Shown: in pieces, positions 5,019-8,144 of the stretch | Position numbering within the stretch: the stretch's first letter is position 1 | Layout: each line of letters begins with the position of its first letter | Origin: Pseudomonadota bacterium | GTDB lineage: Bacteria; Pseudomonadota; Alphaproteobacteria; Kiloniellales; J153 | Length of the DNA: 8,144 bases | Direction of reading: 5' to 3' | NCBI GenBank assembly: GCA_022572105.1 | Contig: JACZWN010000160.1 | Span: 1 to 8,144, forward strand | The notes under the pieces: generated by a model | What the model was told of the DNA's origin: nothing | Databases searched by the model: none | Seen by the model: the letters and a program-made list of their open reading frames with translations, nothing else | Translations under genes and position numbers: made by a program

Positions 5019-5969
5019 CCGATCCAGATTGCCCCGATCCAGATTGCCCGGAACGAAGGTCGCCTGAAACATCTCGCCGCCCAGGCGCCCCATGCGCCGA
5101 AACCACCGGCTGTAGGGTTTGCGCGAGAGAAAGTATCTCAGGTTCGTGTAGTCCCGGAAATAACGCGCCAGCCTGTCGTAGTTCTCCGGGTAGCGGAACC
5201 AATCGGCGGCGGGCGTCGCGGCCTTCCTGAACACCACCGTGGTCGAATGACCCGGCAACCGCTCCGAAACCTCGAATCCCGCCTTCAGGCCCATCATGAT
5301 CAGGGATTCGCGGTCGAAATAATGCAGGTGCGCGAAATGAAAGCGGCTGTAGGGGGTGCGCTGTGGGCTGTAAACGTCGGGCACGGAGATATGGAGGTAA
5401 CCTTCCGGCTTGAGCCAGTCGCGGAACCTGACCAGGGCCGGGAACGGGGTGCGAAAGTGCTCGACGACGTGGTTCGCGGTCACGATGTCGAAACTCTCCG
5501 GCTCGATTCGGGCGTTCTGCCAGCCGGAGACCTGAACCGGGATGCCGTAGGCCTCGATCGAGTATTCGGCGAAGCCCCGGTTCGGCTCGACGCCGTGCGC
5601 ATCCATGCCGCGTTCCCGGAAATGATGCACCACCTCGCCGCCGCCGGAGCCCACGTCCAGGATTCGCGTGCCGCGGCCCAGGATCGGTTCGAGAAACCGG
5701 TATCGGCCCTTGGCGCCCTTGAAGGCCCTGAAGATCGCCTTGGGCCTCGGCTCGTAGGCGTTGTGGTAGAGCTTGCGGTAGTGCCGGGCATAGAAGGCGT
5801 CGACCTCGCCCTCGGTCGGCATCGGGTTCGCGTAGACCAGGCCGCAGTGGGCGCAAAGGACGATTCGCAGTTTCCGGCCGTAGCGGTCGCGGGTGCCGAC
5901 CTGGTCGTGCGACAGGTTGCCACAGAGATCGCAGGCCGCCTCTTGCCCGGTGAACCGGTATGGCCTCAT
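5007..5969 (-). CDS. Class I SAM-dependent methyltransferase with N-terminal zinc ribbon
   Basis: From the ATG at 5969 this is a 320-residue protein. It opens with a zinc-ribbon-like module: CDLC at 13-16 and CAHC at 39-42, followed by GLVYANPMP. The SAM-binding core follows: motif I ILDVGSGGGEVVHHF at 103-117, acidic HGVEPN at 125-130, and FDIVTANHVVEH at 160-171. The strand VPDVY and FHFAHLHYFD come later. Zinc-ribbon plus methyltransferase chains of this type often act on sugars of surface glycans, which fits the gmhA-hldE neighbourhood, but the substrate is inferred. The frame is open further upstream to a TTG at 6164 overlapping the hldE stop, and a GTG at 6032 has GAAGAG nine bases before it. 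I prefer 5969 because the conserved part begins there and the stretch upstream holds a hairpin and a promoter-like sequence. The C-terminus ends in a duplicated GNLDR-GNLDR. Confidence 0.8.
   Translation of the reverse strand: MRPYRFTGQEAACDLCGNLSHDQVGTRDRYGRKLRIVLCAHCGLVYANPMPTEGEVDAFYARHYRKLYHNAYEPRPKAIFRAFKGAKGRYRFLEPILGRGTRILDVGSGGGEVVHHFRERGMDAHGVEPNRGFAEYSIEAYGIPVQVSGWQNARIEPESFDIVTANHVVEHFRTPFPALVRFRDWLKPEGYLHISVPDVYSPQRTPYSRFHFAHLHYFDRESLIMMGLKAGFEVSERLPGHSTTVVFRKAATPAADWFRYPENYDRLARYFRDYTNLRYFLSRKPYSRWFRRMGRLGGEMFQATFVPGNLDRGNLDREKK
5020..5049 (-). repeat. Perfect 15-bp tandem duplication at the methyltransferase C-terminus
   Basis: Bases 5020-5034 and 5035-5049 are identical (CGATCCAGATTGCCC on the plus strand). 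In the gene they encode GNLDR twice, three codons before the stop. The perfect identity suggests a recent slippage duplication, tolerated because it lies at the protein end. Confidence 0.85.
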
Positions 5970-6086
5970 GCGTGTGACCGTCGAGACGGCATCGTCGAAC
6001 AGCAAGGAGACGGGGTTGGTCAAGGTTCCCACCGGCAATGTCTCTTCGGCGCGGGTCCTGTCGCCCGAACCCGCCGCGTTCGCCAA

Positions 6087-6115
6087 GTTTAGAATCCGGG
6101 GCTCGACCGTCCAAG
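6087..6115 (-). promoter_or_regulatory. Candidate alphaproteobacterial sigma-70 promoter for the methyltransferase
   Basis: On the minus strand CTTGGA (6110-6115) and CTAAAC (6087-6092) are 17 bp apart. They resemble the alphaproteobacterial CTTGAC-N17-CTATAT pair, with four matches of six in each box. The segment is a small AT-richer island in GC-rich DNA, upstream of the preferred start at 5969. Evidence is thin. Confidence 0.25.
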
Positions 6116-6129
6116 CCACTTTTCCGGGC

Positions 6130-6151
6130 CTCGCCCGGGCCCGGGAGCGAG
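6130..6151 (-). repeat. GC-rich inverted repeat just downstream of hldE
   Basis: CTCG and CGAG arms enclose CCCG and CGGG arms around a GGCC loop, with a two-base bulge. It starts about ten bases after the hldE stop on the transcribed strand. No T-tract follows, so it is not a classic intrinsic terminator. It could still slow polymerase or stabilise the hldE transcript end. Confidence 0.4.
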
Positions 6152-6160
6152 CCTCGGGCT

Positions 6161-7630
6161 TCAACCGGACAGTTTCTCGATAACCCGGGTGGTCGAGTAG
6201 CCGGGCGTGATCTCGGCCAGGACGACCCGGCCGCCGTGGCGCTCTACGACCTCGGCGCCGACCACCTGGTCGCGGGCATAGTCGGCGCCCTTGACCAGCA
6301 CCTCGGGCTCGAGCGCCTCGATGAGCGCGAGCGGGGTGTCCTCGCCGAAGATCACCACCAGATCGACGCTCGCCAGGGAGGCGAGCACGGCCGCGCGCGC
6401 GGCTTCCGACTGCACGGGCCGGCCCGTGCCCTTGAGGCGGCGCACGGAAGCATCGCTGTTGAGGCCCACGATGAGGCGGTCGCAGGCCGCGCGCGCCTGC
6501 TCGAGCAGCGAGATGTGGCCGGGATGGAGCAGGTCGAAGCAGCCGTTGGTGAAGCCGACGCGCAAGCCCGCGCCGCGCCAGCGCCGGGCGCGCTCGACCG
6601 TGGCCTCCAGACCCACCACCTTGGCCTCGGCCGCCAGCAGGACCGAGGCGTGCAGCGCATGCAGCATCTCCGCGGGCGTGGCGACCGCGGTGCCCAGCTT
6701 GCCGACCACGATGCCGGCGGCCACGTTGGCGAGCCGGGCGGCGTCCTCGAGCGCGAGCCCGGCGGCGAGCGCGGCGGCGGCCACCGCGGCCACGGTATCG
6801 CCGGCGCCCGAGACGTCGAAGACCTCGCGCGCCTCGGCCGGCAGACGTAAATGCTTGCCTTTGCCGCCCGTGCCCAAAAGCATCATGCCCTGGGGGCCCC
6901 GGGTCGCCAGCACCGCCTCGATGCCGCAGATGTCGATGATCGCCCGCGCGGCAAGCGCGATGTCCTCGTCACTCGCCGTCGGCAGGCCGCTCGCTTGCTC
7001 GAGTTCGTGCCGGTTCGGGGTCACCAACGTGGCGCCGCGGTAGATTCCGAAATCGCGCCCCTTGGGGTCGACGACCACCGGGCAGCCGGCCGAACCCGCC
7101 GCCTCGATGAGCGCGCCCAGCGTCGCGGGCTCGAGCACCCCCTTGCCGTAGTCCGAGAGGACGACGGCGGCGTTGTCGGCTACGATCTCGACACCCAGGC
7201 GGATGGTCTTGTTGCGGCTCGCCGCGGCGATCGGCGCCACGGTCTCGCGATCGGTGCGCAGCAACTGCTGGCTGGTGGCGATATAGCGGGTCTTGATGGT
7301 GGTCTGGCGGCCCTTTTCCACCACCAGATACGGTTCGACCGCCTCGGAGTCGCCGATCAACGCCGTCACCTCGCGGCCGGCCTCGTCATCGCCGACGACC
7401 GTAATGAAGGTGACTCGCGCCCCCAGCGCCACCAGGTTGCGCACCACATTGCCGGCGCCGCCCAACATCGCCTCTTCGCGCTCGATGCGCAGGACCGGGA
7501 TCGGTCCTTCGGGCGAAATGCGCTCGACCTCGCCATAGATATAGCGGTCGAGCATGACATCCCCGATGCACAGCACGTTGACGCCGTTCAAGGCCTGCAG
7601 ATGAGCGGCGAGTTCAGACCTGTCGGTCAT
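6161..7630 (-). CDS. hldE: Bifunctional heptose 7-phosphate kinase / heptose 1-phosphate adenylyltransferase HldE (RfaE)
   Basis: This 489-residue cytoplasmic enzyme performs two steps of ADP-heptose synthesis for the lipopolysaccharide inner core. Residues 1-325 are a PfkB/ribokinase-type kinase that phosphorylates D-glycero-D-manno-heptose 7-phosphate at C1. It shows GDVMLDRY (23-30), the GGAGNVVRNL substrate loop (57-66), VDPKGRDF (187-194), and the anion hole/catalytic DVSGAGDT with Asp278. Residues 355-489 are a nucleotidyltransferase that adds AMP from ATP. It shows TNGCFDLLHPGH (361-372) with the HxGH signature His369/His372, then GLNSDASV (389-396) and the terminal GYSTTRVI. Length and domain order match fused HldE as in E. 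coli. The ATG at 7630 begins 66 bp after gmhA on the same strand, consistent with one operon. The stop overlaps a possible TTG start of the methyltransferase frame. No key residue looks missing. Confidence 0.95.
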   Translation of the reverse strand: MTDRSELAAHLQALNGVNVLCIGDVMLDRYIYGEVERISPEGPIPVLRIEREEAMLGGAGNVVRNLVALGARVTFITVVGDDEAGREVTALIGDSEAVEPYLVVEKGRQTTIKTRYIATSQQLLRTDRETVAPIAAASRNKTIRLGVEIVADNAAVVLSDYGKGVLEPATLGALIEAAGSAGCPVVVDPKGRDFGIYRGATLVTPNRHELEQASGLPTASDEDIALAARAIIDICGIEAVLATRGPQGMMLLGTGGKGKHLRLPAEAREVFDVSGAGDTVAAVAAAALAAGLALEDAARLANVAAGIVVGKLGTAVATPAEMLHALHASVLLAAEAKVVGLEATVERARRWRGAGLRVGFTNGCFDLLHPGHISLLEQARAACDRLIVGLNSDASVRRLKGTGRPVQSEAARAAVLASLASVDLVVIFGEDTPLALIEALEPEVLVKGADYARDQVVGAEVVERHGGRVVLAEITPGYSTTRVIEKLSG

Positions 7631-7640
7631 GGCTGGAATC

Positions 7641-7697
7641 TCAGCGGGTGATCGCGGCCGCGCCAGGCGGCGGCCCCGCGATTTCGGCGCGTTCCAT
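7641..7697 (-). CDS. Possible 18-codon mini-ORF bridging gmhA and hldE
   Basis: On the minus strand the gmhA stop is embedded in TGATG, which opens an ATG frame of 18 codons (MERAEIAGPPPGAAAITR). It closes with TGA at 7641-7643, ten bases before the hldE ATG. No close Shine-Dalgarno is visible, but translation could be coupled to gmhA. It may carry ribosomes across a strong hairpin, or it may be chance: short open frames are common in GC-rich DNA. No homology is recognised. Confidence 0.25.
   Translation of the reverse strand: MERAEIAGPPPGAAAITR
7651..7682 (-). repeat. GC-rich inverted repeat between gmhA and hldE
   Basis: The arms ATCGCGG and CCGCGAT pair perfectly at the ends, and inner GC-rich segments pair with small bulges. 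It fills most of the 66-bp spacer. There is no following T-run, so a terminator is unlikely. It could be an RNA-stability or polarity element between the two heptose genes. Confidence 0.4.
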
Positions 7698-8143
7698 CAC
7701 ACCAACCCGAGCTCCTGTTCGAGCGCGCCGCACAACATCTGGCCCAGGGTGATGTGCATTTCCTGGATCCGCGCCACGTTCGTCGAGGGCACCGCGAGGA
7801 GCGGATCGGCGAGGCCCTTGAGATCGCCGCCGCCGTCGCCGGTAAAAGCCGTGGCGATGAGACCCATCTCACGCGCCGCCTCAAGGGCCAGCACGACATT
7901 GCGGCTCTTGCCCGAGGTGCTGATGGCGATCGCCACGTCGCCTCTCAGTCCCAGGGCGCGAAGCTGGCGGGCGAACAGCTGTTCAAAGCCCAGATCATTG
8001 CCGACGGCGGTCAAGACCGAGCCGTCGGTGGTGAGCGCGACGGCCGCGATCGGTGCCCGGTCGTGCTTGAAACGCACCGTTAGCTCCGCCGCCAGGTGCT
8101 GGGCGTCGGCGGCGCTGCCGCCGTTGCCGAAGAACAGGATCTT
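7697..8143 (-). CDS. gmhA: Phosphoheptose isomerase GmhA (SIS domain), N-terminus beyond the window
   Basis: 148 C-terminal residues are visible and the gene runs off the right edge. The family is usually about 190 residues, so roughly 45 are missing. The SIS fold is clear: FGNGGSAADAQHLAAE (5-20, with the glutamate corresponding to the catalytic-base Glu of GmhA), then LTTDGSVLTAVGND (37-50). The phosphosugar loop AISTSGKS lies at 73-80, where most relatives have SGNS. ARIQEMH (124-130) supplies the catalytic histidine. GmhA converts sedoheptulose 7-phosphate to D-glycero-D-manno-heptose 7-phosphate, the substrate of HldE, which is encoded next on the same strand. The GTG at 8077 is not the start, because conserved sequence continues upstream of it. 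DiaA-type SIS proteins are similar, but the hldE neighbour supports GmhA. Confidence 0.88.
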   Translation of the reverse strand, partial: KILFFGNGGSAADAQHLAAELTVRFKHDRAPIAAVALTTDGSVLTAVGNDLGFEQLFARQLRALGLRGDVAIAISTSGKSRNVVLALEAAREMGLIATAFTGDGGGDLKGLADPLLAVPSTNVARIQEMHITLGQMLCGALEQELGLV

Positions 8144-8144
8144 G

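Noticed and set aside
4879..6114. Long minus-strand frame overlapping the methyltransferase
   Set aside because: It is Arg/Gly/Pro-rich, typical of an out-of-phase frame in GC-rich DNA, while the overlapping frame has clear methyltransferase motifs.
8075..8077. GTG at 8077 as the gmhA start
   Set aside because: The frame continues to the window edge with the conserved GNGGSAAD segment, so the start lies outside.

Overview
The window looks like a metagenome-type contig built from pieces of at least two genomes. From about 2760 to the right end it is GC-rich and reads like an alphaproteobacterium, probably Rhodospirillales-like. The grounds are the glycosyltransferase/polysaccharide-deacetylase pair, heptose genes for lipopolysaccharide, and a TTAA-N7-TTAA box like those bound by CtrA. 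This placement rests on remembered family resemblance, not on a search. The left 2.75 kb is visibly less GC-rich and holds only pieces of secreted or surface repeat proteins. The dockerin-type piece resembles proteins of Chloroflexota (Dehalococcoidia), and the YVTN piece resembles environmental bacteria such as Acidobacteriota.

Left part (1-2759). Bases 1-611, minus strand, encode about 4.3 blades of a TolB/WD40-like propeller, open at both ends. Bases 612-1865, minus strand, encode an Ig-like + cohesin + dockerin protein with a natural stop but no start. Bases 1866-2759, plus strand, encode YVTN propeller repeats followed by a PKD-type domain, with neither a real start nor an end. Each changeover (near 611, 1866 and 2760) happens abruptly inside a domain or next to a stop codon, with no intergenic DNA. 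This suggests assembly joins or rearranged remnants rather than intact genes.

Right part (2760-8144). Plus strand: the C-terminal half of a MurG-like glycosyltransferase, a polysaccharide deacetylase and a two-helix membrane protein. Each gene overlaps the next by ATGA, so they are probably one translationally coupled operon for an envelope polysaccharide. A 119-bp gap with a CtrA-like box and a sigma-54-like promoter precedes a 60-66-residue helix-turn-helix protein. Converging on it from the right, on the minus strand, is the order gmhA (partial) - hldE - zinc-ribbon methyltransferase. GmhA isomerises sedoheptulose 7-phosphate, HldE phosphorylates and then nucleotidylates the heptose, and the methyltransferase may modify a sugar of the same surface glycan.

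I see no defence system, CRISPR array, RNA gene or mobile element. The most eye-catching object is an uninterrupted reading frame fusing YVTN/PKD to a glycosyltransferase (about 1866-3287), but the simplest explanation is a chimeric join. The signals best worth following are the CtrA/sigma-54-like promoter, two separate 15-bp tandem expansions inside genes, and an 18-codon mini-ORF bridging gmhA and hldE.
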